Source: Acinetobacter zhairuonensis
GTDB lineage: Bacteria > Pseudomonadota > Gammaproteobacteria > Pseudomonadales > Moraxellaceae
Assembly (NCBI RefSeq): GCF_022601715.1
Contig: NZ_JAKVIM010000004.1
Coordinates: forward strand, 124,001 to 188,000
Length of the DNA: 64,000 nt
Direction: 5' to 3'
Below, in pieces: positions 7,952-17,087 of this stretch. The translations under genes and the position numbers were made by a program. The first letter of the stretch is position 1. Each line of letters begins with the position of its first letter. The notes under the pieces were generated by a model that did not search any database, was not told where the DNA came from, and saw only the letters and a list, made by a program, of their open reading frames with translations.

Positions 7952-9529
7952 TTATCGATAATGTGCAAGATATTCATCAAAACTGATGGTGCTATCTTGT
8001 TCAAGTTGTTGTTGCTGTTGTAGCGATGTCTGTCCCAATTCATCAAAATACGCCTGCGTTTCAGGGCTCAGTTGATGCTGTTCATACACTGCTGCGTGTT
8101 GTTGAGCCAGTACACTACCAAAATTCCACGTCCCGCCATGGGTTAGGGTATCTGTAATCACCTGTGCCGAAAGCGTATGATCCACTTCATCAATGCGTTG
8201 CTGCATTAATTCTAAAGCCTGCACATAAAGCTGTGTGGCATTGGCTTGATCCAGCAGTTCTGCAAAGGGGCGCATGGCATCAACATGTTTTTGACACCAG
8301 TCTTCAATCGCATAATTCTGCCCATCTTCCACAATTTGTGCATTCGGGGCACGACCGCGATTCACGACTTCAGCTTGGTTCTCCTCAATCTGCTCTTGCT
8401 CGGCATCTAATAGCGCTGGACTGTCTTGTAATAAACAATACAATGCCAGTACTTCCAGAAAACCTGCACTGCTTTCATCAATCCCAATCGAGCTATACGG
8501 ATTCACATCGACTGCACGCAGTTCTACATAACCCACACCACGCTTCATTAAGGCTTCGGAAGGTGTTTCGCCTGCTTGCGGCACTTGCTTTGGTCGCACC
8601 AGACTGTAGTACTCATTTTCAATTTGCAGCACGTGGTCATTAATTTGGATCGGCTCACCTTGCGCATCATTTAACCCTAAACGGCTAAAATCTGCATACG
8701 GAGTTTTGACCGCTTTTTGTAAACCGTCTAAATAACCTTGGATGTCGTTGTAATGAATGCCGAGTTGCTTCTGTGCCGAGTTCTGATAGCCAAAACGCCC
8801 CATACGTAAAGCGGTGGCATAGGGCAAATACAAGGTGCCTTTTAATAACGGCAGCAAATGATGCTCACGCCCTGTCATAAAACATTTACATACCGATGGA
8901 CTGGCACCCAGCAAGAACATCACCAGCGGCGTCAGGCGAATAAAGTTACGAATCAGACCAAAATAACGATGACTGCGATAATCTTGCGCAGACAGTTGGC
9001 GTAATGCTTCATCGCTTTCTTGTTGTTGTAATGCGGCAAATAAGCTGTCTGGAAAAGATAAATTATAATGTACCCCAGAAATGGTCTGCATACGGCGACC
9101 ATAGCGTACCCCTAAACCACGGCGATATAAGGTCTTGAAGCGACCAATATTGGAGCTGCCATATTGCGCCAAACGAATGTTGTCTTCTTCACTGTCCAGC
9201 ATGCACGGCATCGACAAAGGCCAGAGCTTTTCTTCATGCTCTAAATGACGATGGACCACCGCATGAATGTCTTTTAAATACGTTAAAGCTTTGCCAATGG
9301 TGTCTTGTGGAGGAGTAATAAACTCCATCAAAGCTTCTGAATAATCGGTGGTAATATGCGGATGGGTCAATGCCGATCCCAAAGCTTTGGGATGATCTGC
9401 CTGCGATAGAAAACCATTGCTTTGCATACGCAAACTTTCACGTTCTATACCACGTAACATCCCTTGTAACAGCGAAGAATCCACCCAAGTCGGAAACACA
9501 GCTTGAGAGGTCGATTCGGGTTGACTCAT
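7952..9529 (-). CDS. gshA: Glutamate-cysteine ligase (proteobacterial type)
   Basis: Catalyses ATP-dependent formation of gamma-glutamylcysteine, the first step of glutathione synthesis. The 525-aa protein shows the family's opening (GIERESLRM), the TTDYSEALMEFITPP substrate region, the RYGRRMQTISGVHYN segment and YVELRAVDVNPYSSIGID, all hallmarks of the E. coli-type enzyme. Two ATGs are possible. The ATG at 9529 has a better-spaced GCGAG site than the one at 9535. A short glutamine-rich run (SLQQQQQLEQD) lies near the C-terminus. It is the upstream gene of a gshA-dsbB unit. Confidence 0.95.
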   Translation of the reverse strand: MSQPESTSQAVFPTWVDSSLLQGMLRGIERESLRMQSNGFLSQADHPKALGSALTHPHITTDYSEALMEFITPPQDTIGKALTYLKDIHAVVHRHLEHEEKLWPLSMPCMLDSEEDNIRLAQYGSSNIGRFKTLYRRGLGVRYGRRMQTISGVHYNLSFPDSLFAALQQQESDEALRQLSAQDYRSHRYFGLIRNFIRLTPLVMFLLGASPSVCKCFMTGREHHLLPLLKGTLYLPYATALRMGRFGYQNSAQKQLGIHYNDIQGYLDGLQKAVKTPYADFSRLGLNDAQGEPIQINDHVLQIENEYYSLVRPKQVPQAGETPSEALMKRGVGYVELRAVDVNPYSSIGIDESSAGFLEVLALYCLLQDSPALLDAEQEQIEENQAEVVNRGRAPNAQIVEDGQNYAIEDWCQKHVDAMRPFAELLDQANATQLYVQALELMQQRIDEVDHTLSAQVITDTLTHGGTWNFGSVLAQQHAAVYEQHQLSPETQAYFDELGQTSLQQQQQLEQDSTISFDEYLAHYR

Positions 9530-9846
9530 TATCATCTCGCTTATTGGAAGAACTACTAAAATAAAATCATCAGTTTATATCAGTATACTGTGATTTGATG
9601 CCGCTACATGACACGCTGTTTATTTTTCCAACAGATTCGCAACATTTGTGGCATCTATGGAAAAGATTCAGTAAATCAGATAACTGGCATTAATATGGGT
9701 GACATCGCTCATGTTCAACGGGTCGATGTAAAAAATTCTTAAAAAGTACACCCTATTGCGGCAATTTTTTATCACAAAGTTACTCTATAAGGCACCAAAA
9801 AAATATGATTTTATTGAAGAGTAAGTGCTAAGGATCTGTAATAAAA
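9530..9846. other. 317-bp divergent gap between gshA and the DUF924 gene
   Basis: Contains a 10-bp perfect palindrome (CAGTATACTG, 9581-9590) whose core TATACT resembles a -10 box for gshA, though no convincing -35 accompanies it. The right half is AT-rich and should hold the promoter for the gene at 9847. I see no coding or structured RNA signal. Confidence 0.45.
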
Positions 9847-10386
9847 ATGAATTATCAGGATATTCTGAACTTTTGGTATGCGCCCGAAACCCAGCCGAAC
9901 TGGTTTGCAAAAAGCAGCGAATTTGATCAAATTTTGGTGGAGAAGTTTAGTCAGATCCATCGACAGGCAGCCTTGGGCGAACTCTGGGAATGGCGACAAC
10001 AACCTGAAGGTCGCCTGGCCGAAGTCATCATTCTGGATCAATTCTCCCGCAATTTATTCCGTGACCAAGCCGCTGCTTTTGCCCACGATGCCCTCGCACT
10101 CGGCTTGGCACAAGAAGCCATTTTGGGGCACCATCATTTACAGCTCAGTCCCGAACAGCGCTATTTTTTATACATGCCGTTTATGCACAGCGAATCACAA
10201 CGGGTGCATGAATTTGGGTTAAACTTATTTGAACAGCTGGGGCATCCGATTGCCTTAGAATTTGAACGACAACATAAAGCCATTATTGACCGATTTGGAC
10301 GCTATCCGCAGCGAAATATCCTGCTAGGACGAGCATCCAGTGCTGAAGAATTAGAATTTTTGACACAATCAAATCACCAATTTTAA
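9847..10386 (+). CDS. DUF924 family protein
   Basis: A 179-aa soluble protein with the DUF924 signature: an opening ILNFWYAPETQPNWF, the conserved VIILDQFSRNLFR block near residue 60, YFLYMPFMHSE near 110, and a closing FGRYPQRNILLGR. This all-helical family has a tetratricopeptide-like fold, and its biochemical role is not established. An AAGGA site lies about 13 bases upstream of the ATG. It may head a run of plus-strand genes with the lipoprotein at 10441 and the DUF445 gene, as gaps are short. Confidence 0.85.
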   Translation: MNYQDILNFWYAPETQPNWFAKSSEFDQILVEKFSQIHRQAALGELWEWRQQPEGRLAEVIILDQFSRNLFRDQAAAFAHDALALGLAQEAILGHHHLQLSPEQRYFLYMPFMHSESQRVHEFGLNLFEQLGHPIALEFERQHKAIIDRFGRYPQRNILLGRASSAEELEFLTQSNHQF

Positions 10387-10440
10387 ACTCGTTGTGGCAG
10401 TTTCTCCCCCTATTTCACCAGCAATCAGTGGAGTATGAAC

Positions 10441-10998
10441 ATGAAAACCAAGCTTATTGCCCTGACCCTGATCACGCTCGCACTGGCAGGTTGTGCCTCT
10501 ACACCGCCCAAACCGCGCACTTTCGATCAATTGGGGCGTTTTAATACCTATCCAATGAATACGCAAACCTATCGAGTCAGTTTTGAAGCCGACCCGAATA
10601 TGAACTATGGCATGGCGGAAGAAATTACCTTGGTCAAAGCGGCGCAAACCACGGTCAAAAATGGCTTCCGTTATTTTAAAGTGCTGGATGACCCAAGCAA
10701 TCTCACCAATAAACCGCCACGTCAGGCGGTGGTGTATCGTTCCCCATCCTTCTATCCTTATGGTTATTACCCTCGCCGCTTTCCAGGCTATTGGCCAGAT
10801 CCATTTTACGATACGCCACAAGTGGTGAATATTGACCCTGTGCAAGTCTCCTATACCATTGAGTGCTATAAAGAAAAAAGCAAAGCACCCAGTGATGCCT
10901 TTGATGCCACCCTAATTTTGCAATCTTTAGGGCAAAAGTATGGGTTAACCGCCACTGGTGAAGTGATTCAGCCGCAACCCGTGACACCCGCCAATTAA
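10441..10998 (+). CDS. Lipoprotein of CC0125/CC1285-like family
   Basis: A 185-aa predicted lipoprotein. The signal peptide ends LALAGC (Cys18) and is followed by small residues, so it should be lipidated. The mature part has the pattern YRVSFEADPNMN...EEITLVKAAQTTVKNGFRYFKV, which I associate with the CC0125/CC1285 lipoproteins of unknown function. An aromatic, proline- and arginine-rich stretch then follows (residues about 103-120). The ATG at 10441 is preferred because GGAG is 7 bases upstream; an in-frame ATG 6 bases earlier is too close to it. The gene to its right follows after 25 bp. Confidence 0.75.
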   Translation: MKTKLIALTLITLALAGCASTPPKPRTFDQLGRFNTYPMNTQTYRVSFEADPNMNYGMAEEITLVKAAQTTVKNGFRYFKVLDDPSNLTNKPPRQAVVYRSPSFYPYGYYPRRFPGYWPDPFYDTPQVVNIDPVQVSYTIECYKEKSKAPSDAFDATLILQSLGQKYGLTATGEVIQPQPVTPAN

Positions 10999-11023
10999 TC
11001 AACACATGACCTAGGATCTTGAT

Positions 11024-12328
11024 ATGCATGTTGCGAGCACCAGTTCGGACAATCTAAAACGCAGTAAACGCTTTGCGACCATCGCCTTGATCATGGCTGT
11101 GCTGGCTTGGCTGATCCTGATGGTGGTCGCCAAATTTTTTCCTGAATACGTATGGTTGATTCATATCTTGATGTTGTCTGCTGAAGCAGGGGTAGTCGGG
11201 GGACTGGCGGACTGGTATGCCATTACCGTGTTGTTCCGTAATCCCTTCGGGAAGATGCCAATCCCTAAGTTTTTACGTGACCACACCGAAATTATTCCGC
11301 GTAACAAAGCCCGTATTGCCGAATCGATGGGTCGCTTTGTGCAAGAAAACTTCCTTTCACCGCAAGTGGTGGAACGCAGTCTGAAAAATATCGACTTGAG
11401 TTTAGCCGTCGGTCAATGGCTAGCCAATCCACACAACAACACCCAAGTCACGCAAGTGATTCAGCAAACTGTACCCAAGATTTTTGACTTTGTCGGGCAG
11501 GAACAGATTGGTCGCTTTATTCAAAACAACAGTGTGCAATGGGTGCGCAATACCGACATCAACATGCTGGCCAGTGAGATGCTGCGTGCCGTGATTGAAA
11601 ACGATTTCCACCAAGATGTGCTGCAACGCGGTCTAGATGTGGTACATGATTGGATGATTAACCATCCTGATCAAACCCGAGAACTGACGAAAAAACTGTT
11701 TAAAGAACTGGGGGTATCTAAACTGGCCAAAGGGGCCAGCTGGATTGGGATTGATGTACAACAACGCACCATCGACTCCATGATCGAGCGGGTGGAATCA
11801 ATGTTGGCGAACCCAGAACATCCTTGGCGACAACAGATTGAAGAAACTGCCCAAGAACTGATGTATCAATTACAGGACCGTAACAGTAGCGCCAGCCAAC
11901 GTTTGAATCGTAGCAAAAATGCCCTGCTGGATAGCCCGCAAGTACTGAATTTTATTCGGGGTGCAGTGGTGATTTTATGCGATGCCATCAAAGCAGACCT
12001 CATGCAGGCAGATTCAGGCATTGCGGCCAATCTGCGAGTGGCCATTCAACAGGTGGGTGAAAATATCATCGCCAATCAAGCGGTACGTCAGTTATTAAAT
12101 GATCGCATGAGTAGTTTGGCGGTGAATTTGAGTGATCAATACAGCGAGAAAGTGATCCGTTTTATTAGCGAACGCATTCATGAATGGGACTCCCGTGAAA
12201 TGATTGGCAAAATTGAAAATGAAGTGGGTGGCGACCTACACATGATTCGCGTCAATGGTGTGGTAGTGGGTGCTTTTATTGGTCTCGCGCTGGGTATTAT
12301 CCGTGCTGCAGTGGATTTTCTGCTTTAA
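11024..12328 (+). CDS. DUF445 family inner-membrane protein (YjiN-like)
   Basis: A 434-aa protein with an N-terminal membrane helix (IALIMAVLAWLILMVV) and a C-terminal one (VVVGAFIGLALGIIRAAVDFL), consistent with both ends in the membrane. The DUF445 hallmark is near residue 55: GGLADWYAITVLFRNPFG followed by IPRNKARIAESMGRFV. The long middle part is helical. The family is widespread, but its function is not known. AGGA lies 9 bases before the ATG. It is probably co-transcribed with the lipoprotein gene upstream. Confidence 0.85.
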   Translation: MHVASTSSDNLKRSKRFATIALIMAVLAWLILMVVAKFFPEYVWLIHILMLSAEAGVVGGLADWYAITVLFRNPFGKMPIPKFLRDHTEIIPRNKARIAESMGRFVQENFLSPQVVERSLKNIDLSLAVGQWLANPHNNTQVTQVIQQTVPKIFDFVGQEQIGRFIQNNSVQWVRNTDINMLASEMLRAVIENDFHQDVLQRGLDVVHDWMINHPDQTRELTKKLFKELGVSKLAKGASWIGIDVQQRTIDSMIERVESMLANPEHPWRQQIEETAQELMYQLQDRNSSASQRLNRSKNALLDSPQVLNFIRGAVVILCDAIKADLMQADSGIAANLRVAIQQVGENIIANQAVRQLLNDRMSSLAVNLSDQYSEKVIRFISERIHEWDSREMIGKIENEVGGDLHMIRVNGVVVGAFIGLALGIIRAAVDFLL

Positions 12329-12427
12329 TCCACCGTTTTTCAGACCTGAAAATAGATGGATTTAGACTTGTACATGCCCTGCAACATGCTAAATTAAATC
12401 GGTTTATTATCCGATGGGGCTGTGGTC

Positions 12428-13582
12428 ATGTTAGAAATTCATTCCAAACTTCCTGCACAAGGGGTCACAATTTTTAGCCAAATGACTGCGATGGCGCAGC
12501 GCCTGAATGCCCTGAATCTTTCACAGGGCTTTCCTGATTTTTCCCCACCCCAAGCCTTACTGGAAGCCTTAAGCCATGCGACCTTGCACGGTTCTAATCA
12601 ATATGCTGCGGGAGATGGCTTACTCAGTTTGCGCCAGCAAGTGGCAGCACAATTTTTACAGCGCGATCAACTGGTGATCGACCCCATCAACGAAATCACC
12701 ATTACCCCTGGTGCGACCATTGCCCTGTTTAGTGCGATTCAAGCCATGCTATATGCGGGGGATGAAGTGATTGTTTTTGACCCGAGCTATGACAGCTATG
12801 CGCCAAGTATTGCCTTGGTCGGTGCCAAAGCCATTCGTATTCCTTTAACTGCACCAGATTTTCAAGTGGACTGGAATAAAGTGGCAGAAGCCATCAATGA
12901 CAGAACCCGTATGGTGATTGTGAATACTCCACATAACCCAACCGGTGCCATTTGGTCGAAGCAAGATTGGCAACAGCTGATTCAACTGATTCAAACTCGT
13001 AATATTGTGGTGTTGTCTGATGAAGTGTATGAGCACTTGGTTTACGATGGACAACCGCATTATTCCGCCCTGTCTTTTCCAGAACTGCGTGAACGCAGTT
13101 TCGTGGTCGGTTCTTTTGGTAAAACCTTCCATGTCACCGGCTGGAAAACCGGTTATTGTGTGGCGGCACCAGAATTAATGAGGGTTTTCCGTCAGGTTTA
13201 TCAATTTGCCAATTTCTGCGGAGTCACTCCAGTGCAAGTGGCTTTAGCCGAGTATATGCAACAGCATCCTGAACATGTACAACAGCTCGCCAGTTTTTAC
13301 CAACATAAACGTGACTTGTTTACCTCTGGTCTAACTACTTCCCGTTTCCAATTTACGCCGTCACAGGGCACCTATTTCCAGAATCTGGATTATCGTGCCA
13401 TCCGTCCCGATTTGAATGATGTTGAGATGTGCCACTTCCTTGCAGAACAACATGGCATTGTCGCCATCCCAATTTCCGTGTTTTATCAACAACCGCCTCA
13501 AGATTTACGCCTGATCCGGTTTTGCTTTGCCAAAACAGAACAGACCTTGGAACAGGCGATCGAGATTCTAAACCGTTGCTAG
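12428..13582 (+). CDS. ybdL: PLP-dependent aminotransferase, YbdL (methionine aminotransferase) type
   Basis: A class I/II fold-type I aminotransferase of 384 aa. It begins with the family-typical LPAQGVTIFSQMTAMAQ and NLSQGFPDF, and has ITPGATIALFSAIQAM, the NTPHNPTGAIW asparagine region, SDEVYEHLVYD, and the PLP lysine in VGSFGKTFHVTGWKTGY. YbdL-like enzymes transaminate methionine, His and Phe with 2-oxo acids, and relatives include kynurenine aminotransferases, so the exact substrate is uncertain. The ATG at 12428 is chosen over an in-frame GTG 6 bases earlier on ribosome-site spacing. Confidence 0.85.
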   Translation: MLEIHSKLPAQGVTIFSQMTAMAQRLNALNLSQGFPDFSPPQALLEALSHATLHGSNQYAAGDGLLSLRQQVAAQFLQRDQLVIDPINEITITPGATIALFSAIQAMLYAGDEVIVFDPSYDSYAPSIALVGAKAIRIPLTAPDFQVDWNKVAEAINDRTRMVIVNTPHNPTGAIWSKQDWQQLIQLIQTRNIVVLSDEVYEHLVYDGQPHYSALSFPELRERSFVVGSFGKTFHVTGWKTGYCVAAPELMRVFRQVYQFANFCGVTPVQVALAEYMQQHPEHVQQLASFYQHKRDLFTSGLTTSRFQFTPSQGTYFQNLDYRAIRPDLNDVEMCHFLAEQHGIVAIPISVFYQQPPQDLRLIRFCFAKTEQTLEQAIEILNRC

Positions 13583-13701
13583 GCAATTTTTCTCGCCCTA
13601 GCGAACAGTGAAAATTCAACAGATCTCCTGCTTTTTTTCCTTGTGGCTTGTGTTATGTTGCAAAGGACACAATAAAAAATTATGGATGATAAATCACGAA
13701 T

Positions 13702-15075
13702 ATGGCTGCCGTCCCTCATGGTCCCTTGATCAATTCTGACAAGTTCTGGAAAGCATTTCTTTGGTTTCTGCTGCCGCTGATTGCCACCAATATTTTACAA
13801 AACCTGTCTGGCACCATTAATACAGTGTTTGTCGGACAAATGCTTGGGGTTCATGCGGTTGCTGCTGTATCGGTCTATTTTCCCATCTTGTTTTGCTTAC
13901 TGGCTTTTATCATTGGTTTGTCGGCAGGTTCAACGGTGCTGATTGGGCAGGCTTGGGGCGCACAAAATCTCGAAAAAGTCCGTAGCGTGGTCGGTTCTAC
14001 CCTATTTATGACCCTGATTGGCGGAAGTGTGATTGCCTTGTTTGGGGTACTCTTTGCCAAACAGATTTTATTATTGTTGGGGATCGACCTTGAAATCATG
14101 CATATGTCTTTACCTTATGTACAATGGATGATGGCAGGTAGCCCCCTGCTGTTTGTGTATATTATTTATACCTCCATTTTACGCGGTGTAGGCGACAGTA
14201 TTACCCCGCTGATTGCACTCGGTATGACCAGTTTAATTGGTTTGGTAATCACCCCTGTGCTAATTGCAGGATATTTTGGTTTTCCTCAATTGGGTATCAT
14301 TGCCCCAGCCATTGCGACCATTATTGGCTATGCCGCAGTGCTACTGTTTTTAATGGTCTATCTGAATAAAAAAAATCACCCACTGCGTCCAGATCGCGAA
14401 TTATTCAGGCATATCCGTCATCAACCTGAACTGAGTCGGATTATTCTGCGTCTGGGCATTCCAACCGGCATACAAATGGTCACCACGTCGGTGGCAGGCT
14501 TGGTCATAGTCGGACTCGTCAACCGTTATGGTTCTGAGGCGACTGCAGCCTATGGTGCGGTCAATCAGGTGCTGAACTACATCCAGTTTCCTGCACTTTC
14601 CATTTCAATTGCAGCCTCGATTTTCGCTGCCCAAGCGATTGGCGCAGGCAAAGCTGATTTACTCACCAAAGTCACCCGCACTGCCCTGCGTATGAATATC
14701 ATCATCACAGGCATCTTGGTGATTTTGGCGTATCTGTTTTCCAAATATTTAATGGCGCTGTTTATTACCGATCCTAATGTGGTCGCTTTAGGGCAACAAT
14801 TGCTGTTTATTGTGCTGTGGTCGATTCTATTTTTTGGTGCCAGCGCAATTTTTGCTTCGATTATGCGTGCCAGTGGAACCGTCAATATTCCAATGCTAAT
14901 TAACATTGCTGCGATTGTGCTGATTGAAGTGCCGTGTGCGTATCTGTTTAGTCAATGGTTTGGCTTAAAAGGCATCTGGTATGGCTATGCTCTGGCATTT
15001 GTCAGCCTGTGTATTATGCAAGGACTGTATTATCAATTTGTCTGGAAAAAGAAAACGGTAAAAACCTTAATTTGA
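13702..15075 (+). CDS. MATE family multidrug efflux transporter
   Basis: A 457-aa inner-membrane cation antiporter with twelve predicted helices in two homologous halves. Recognisable segments are LPLIATNILQNLSGTINTVFVGQMLG in helix 1, GLSAGSTVLIGQAWGAQN in helix 2, and their counterparts LGIPTGIQMVTTSVAGLVIVGLVNRYG and SIAASIFAAQAIGAGK in the second half. The placement fits the NorM/DinF-like MATE superfamily. Substrates cannot be told. It is transcribed alone and closed by the bidirectional terminator shared with the SDR gene. Confidence 0.88.
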   Translation: MAAVPHGPLINSDKFWKAFLWFLLPLIATNILQNLSGTINTVFVGQMLGVHAVAAVSVYFPILFCLLAFIIGLSAGSTVLIGQAWGAQNLEKVRSVVGSTLFMTLIGGSVIALFGVLFAKQILLLLGIDLEIMHMSLPYVQWMMAGSPLLFVYIIYTSILRGVGDSITPLIALGMTSLIGLVITPVLIAGYFGFPQLGIIAPAIATIIGYAAVLLFLMVYLNKKNHPLRPDRELFRHIRHQPELSRIILRLGIPTGIQMVTTSVAGLVIVGLVNRYGSEATAAYGAVNQVLNYIQFPALSISIAASIFAAQAIGAGKADLLTKVTRTALRMNIIITGILVILAYLFSKYLMALFITDPNVVALGQQLLFIVLWSILFFGASAIFASIMRASGTVNIPMLINIAAIVLIEVPCAYLFSQWFGLKGIWYGYALAFVSLCIMQGLYYQFVWKKKTVKTLI

Positions 15076-15090
15076 AAGCACGCTATAGAA

Positions 15091-15130
15091 AAAGCGCGTA
15101 TTGATCCGCAGATTAATACGCGCTTTTTTT
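15091..15130. terminator. Bidirectional terminator between the MATE and SDR genes
   Basis: A perfect 12-bp stem (AAAGCGCGTATT / AATACGCGCTTT) with a 12-base loop is followed by T8 on the plus strand. On the minus strand it starts within a few bases of the SDR stop and leads into CTTTTTCT. The run of T overlaps the SDR stop codon region. Confidence 0.85.
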
Positions 15131-15969
15131 TATTTAAAACGCTTGCTTAATGACGTCGCCATAGCCGTCACTTTCTGATAGCCTGTCGGCAAAATACGCT
15201 GAATCAGATCTAAAGATTTCGCATCATTACCAATCAATACACGACGCTTGTCTTTTTGCACCGCATTTAGAATTTCACGCGCCGCCTCTTCAGGTGGAAT
15301 ACGTAACATCTTGTTGAACGACCGTGCCGATTTTTCAGGATTCATGCCCAAGCTACGCAAGCTGTCATTCATTCGCGCATCATTGGCGATATTGGTACGA
15401 ATGCCGCCTGGGTGTACACACAGCGCACTCACGCCACAATTTTCAATATCCAGTTCTTGACGTAAAGATTCAGTAAAGCCACGTACCGCAAATTTAGTGG
15501 CATTGTACGCCGATTGCGTTGGCTGAGCGGTTAAGCCAAATAAGCTAGAAATATTGATAATATGTCCATCACCTGTTTGCTTAATCAGCGGTAAAAATTC
15601 TTTGGTACCGTAGACCACACCCCAAAAATTAATCCCGACAATCCACTCCAGTTCGTCGTAACTCGCACCTTCCACCGTCGAGCCCAATGCCACTCCAGCA
15701 TTGTTAAAAATCATATTCACCGAACCATGATCTTGTACGGTTTCTTCTGCCCATACACGCATGGCTTCGCGGTCAGATACATCCAGTTTTTGGGTCGTGA
15801 CACGAACATTGCTGTCTTTGAGTAGTTCTACAGTTTTCGCCAAACCTTGTTCGTTAATATCACTTAAAGAAAGATGGCAGCCTTGTTTCGCTAACAGCAC
15901 TGCCAGTTGCTGACCGATCCCTGAGCCCGCACCAGTGACGGCTGCTACTTTATTGTTAAATGTTTTCAT
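15130..15969 (-). CDS. Short-chain dehydrogenase/reductase (SDR), classical type
   Basis: A 279-aa NAD(P)-dependent oxidoreductase. It has the nucleotide motif TGAGSGIGQ (residues about 13-21), the structural NNAG motif, the catalytic Ser in IINISSLFG, and Tyr/Lys in YNATKFAV, followed by HPGGIRTNIA. An acidic residue after beta-2 (SDINEQ) suggests NAD preference. The substrate is unknown. It is divergent from a TetR regulator, with an operator-like palindrome between them, so it is probably that regulator's target. RBS GGATAG lies just ahead of the ATG at 15969. Confidence 0.88.
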   Translation of the reverse strand: MKTFNNKVAAVTGAGSGIGQQLAVLLAKQGCHLSLSDINEQGLAKTVELLKDSNVRVTTQKLDVSDREAMRVWAEETVQDHGSVNMIFNNAGVALGSTVEGASYDELEWIVGINFWGVVYGTKEFLPLIKQTGDGHIINISSLFGLTAQPTQSAYNATKFAVRGFTESLRQELDIENCGVSALCVHPGGIRTNIANDARMNDSLRSLGMNPEKSARSFNKMLRIPPEEAAREILNAVQKDKRRVLIGNDAKSLDLIQRILPTGYQKVTAMATSLSKRFK

Positions 15970-16056
15970 TTTCTATCCTTATGGGTGGCATAGGCTTTGA
16001 CACAATACCAGCACTGTTATTTTTTGCACTATGCCGTTGACGCTTTCAATATAAAT

Positions 16057-16076
16057 TTGACAATAACCATTGTCAA
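16057..16076. promoter_or_regulatory. TetR-type operator between SDR and TetR genes
   Basis: A perfect inverted repeat, TTGACAAT-AACC-ATTGTCAA, sits between two divergent genes: about 88 bp from the SDR start and 105 bp from the regulator start. Its size and symmetry fit a TetR-dimer operator. I infer that the regulator at 16181 binds here and controls both promoters. Confidence 0.65.
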
Positions 16077-16180
16077 TAATTGCCTGACGAATCTCATCTC
16101 TGCTTCAAGCATGGCTAAAATTTAGGTTTTTACTACAATAGTTGTTAAACTAGAGCCTGTCTTTGCTACGTTTTGCCCTT

Positions 16181-16867
16181 ATGACTGATACCAATAGCAA
16201 CAATACGGAACAAAATAACAATCCCACCAAAAGTAGAGAACGTCAGTTTAAAGGACTGTCCTTAACTGAACGTAAGCAGGCACGTCGTGAGAAACTCATC
16301 GAAGCAGGTATCGAAGTTTACGGCACCCATGGTTTCTTTGCTGTAACCGTCAAAGATATCTGTAATGAAGCCAAACTGACTGAACGTTATTTTTATGAAT
16401 CATTTAAAAAAAGCGATCAACTGTTCCAAACCATCTTCTTGAAATTGATTGATGAGCTACAGCAAAATGTGATGCAGGCAATTATGCAAGCCTCCAGCAG
16501 CCATGAAAAAATGGTCGATGCAGGGTTAACTGCCTTACTCACAACACTGAAAGATAACCCGCGTATGGCACGTATTATTTATATTGATGCTATGTTGGTG
16601 CAAGAACTGCATAACCAGGCCACCATTCATGAAACCATGCTACGGTTTGACCGTATGATTCATGCGTTTGTCATGTTGATGATGCCCAATATACCGCATT
16701 CAGAACGTGAAATTTCATGGGTTTCTACAGGCTTAAATGGATATGTTACGCAAATTGCCATTCGTTGGGTGATGAGTGGTTTTAAACAGTCCTTGGAGGA
16801 TGTTTTGGCTTCTTGCAGAGTGGTGTTTTTGACATTACTTGCATCATTTTCAGATAAAAAAAATTAA
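16181..16867 (+). CDS. TetR/AcrR family transcriptional regulator
   Basis: A 228-aa regulator. A polar N-terminal tail of about 30 residues precedes the TetR DNA-binding domain (KLIEAGIEVYGTHGFFAVTVKDICNEAKLTERYFYESFKKSDQLF, residues about 42-86), and the rest is the helical ligand and dimer domain. ATG 16181 is used rather than an upstream in-frame TTG, which would add six residues. It is divergent from the SDR gene with a perfect palindrome between, so local autoregulation and control of the SDR gene are likely. Ligand unknown. Confidence 0.85.
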   Translation: MTDTNSNNTEQNNNPTKSRERQFKGLSLTERKQARREKLIEAGIEVYGTHGFFAVTVKDICNEAKLTERYFYESFKKSDQLFQTIFLKLIDELQQNVMQAIMQASSSHEKMVDAGLTALLTTLKDNPRMARIIYIDAMLVQELHNQATIHETMLRFDRMIHAFVMLMMPNIPHSEREISWVSTGLNGYVTQIAIRWVMSGFKQSLEDVLASCRVVFLTLLASFSDKKN

Positions 16868-17025
16868 ATTACAGCTATTTAATTTTTACAGAAATTTGAA
16901 ATGGTTTAAGCGACCCTGTCCCCGACTGTCTAAAATTGTTCATGTTTTCGACTATAAATTGTCACAAAACTTTGCGAAAATCGGCATTCTCCCCTATTCT
17001 GCAATGATACTGTCATAATTAATCT

Positions 17026-17047
17026 TTGTAATAAGCCTGTCATAAAT
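17026..17047 (+). promoter_or_regulatory. Pho box upstream of phoB
   Basis: Two 11-bp units stand in tandem: TTGTAATAAGC then CTGTCATAAAT, the second a full match to the Pho-box half consensus. A further CTGTCATAATT unit lies at 17010-17020. The box is 41 bp before the phoB start codon, fitting PhoB autoactivation under phosphate limitation. Confidence 0.65.
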
Positions 17048-17087
17048 AAAAAACGGCCTACCGTTATCATCAATAGGATATTGCGTT

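Noticed and set aside
8164..8643. 159-residue plus-strand open frame inside gshA
   Set aside because: Antisense to gshA, whose motifs run straight through; no family resemblance.
16868..17025. Possible extra small gene before phoB
   Set aside because: The only open frame runs antisense across the phoB promoter and start; the gap is explained by the Pho box and promoter.
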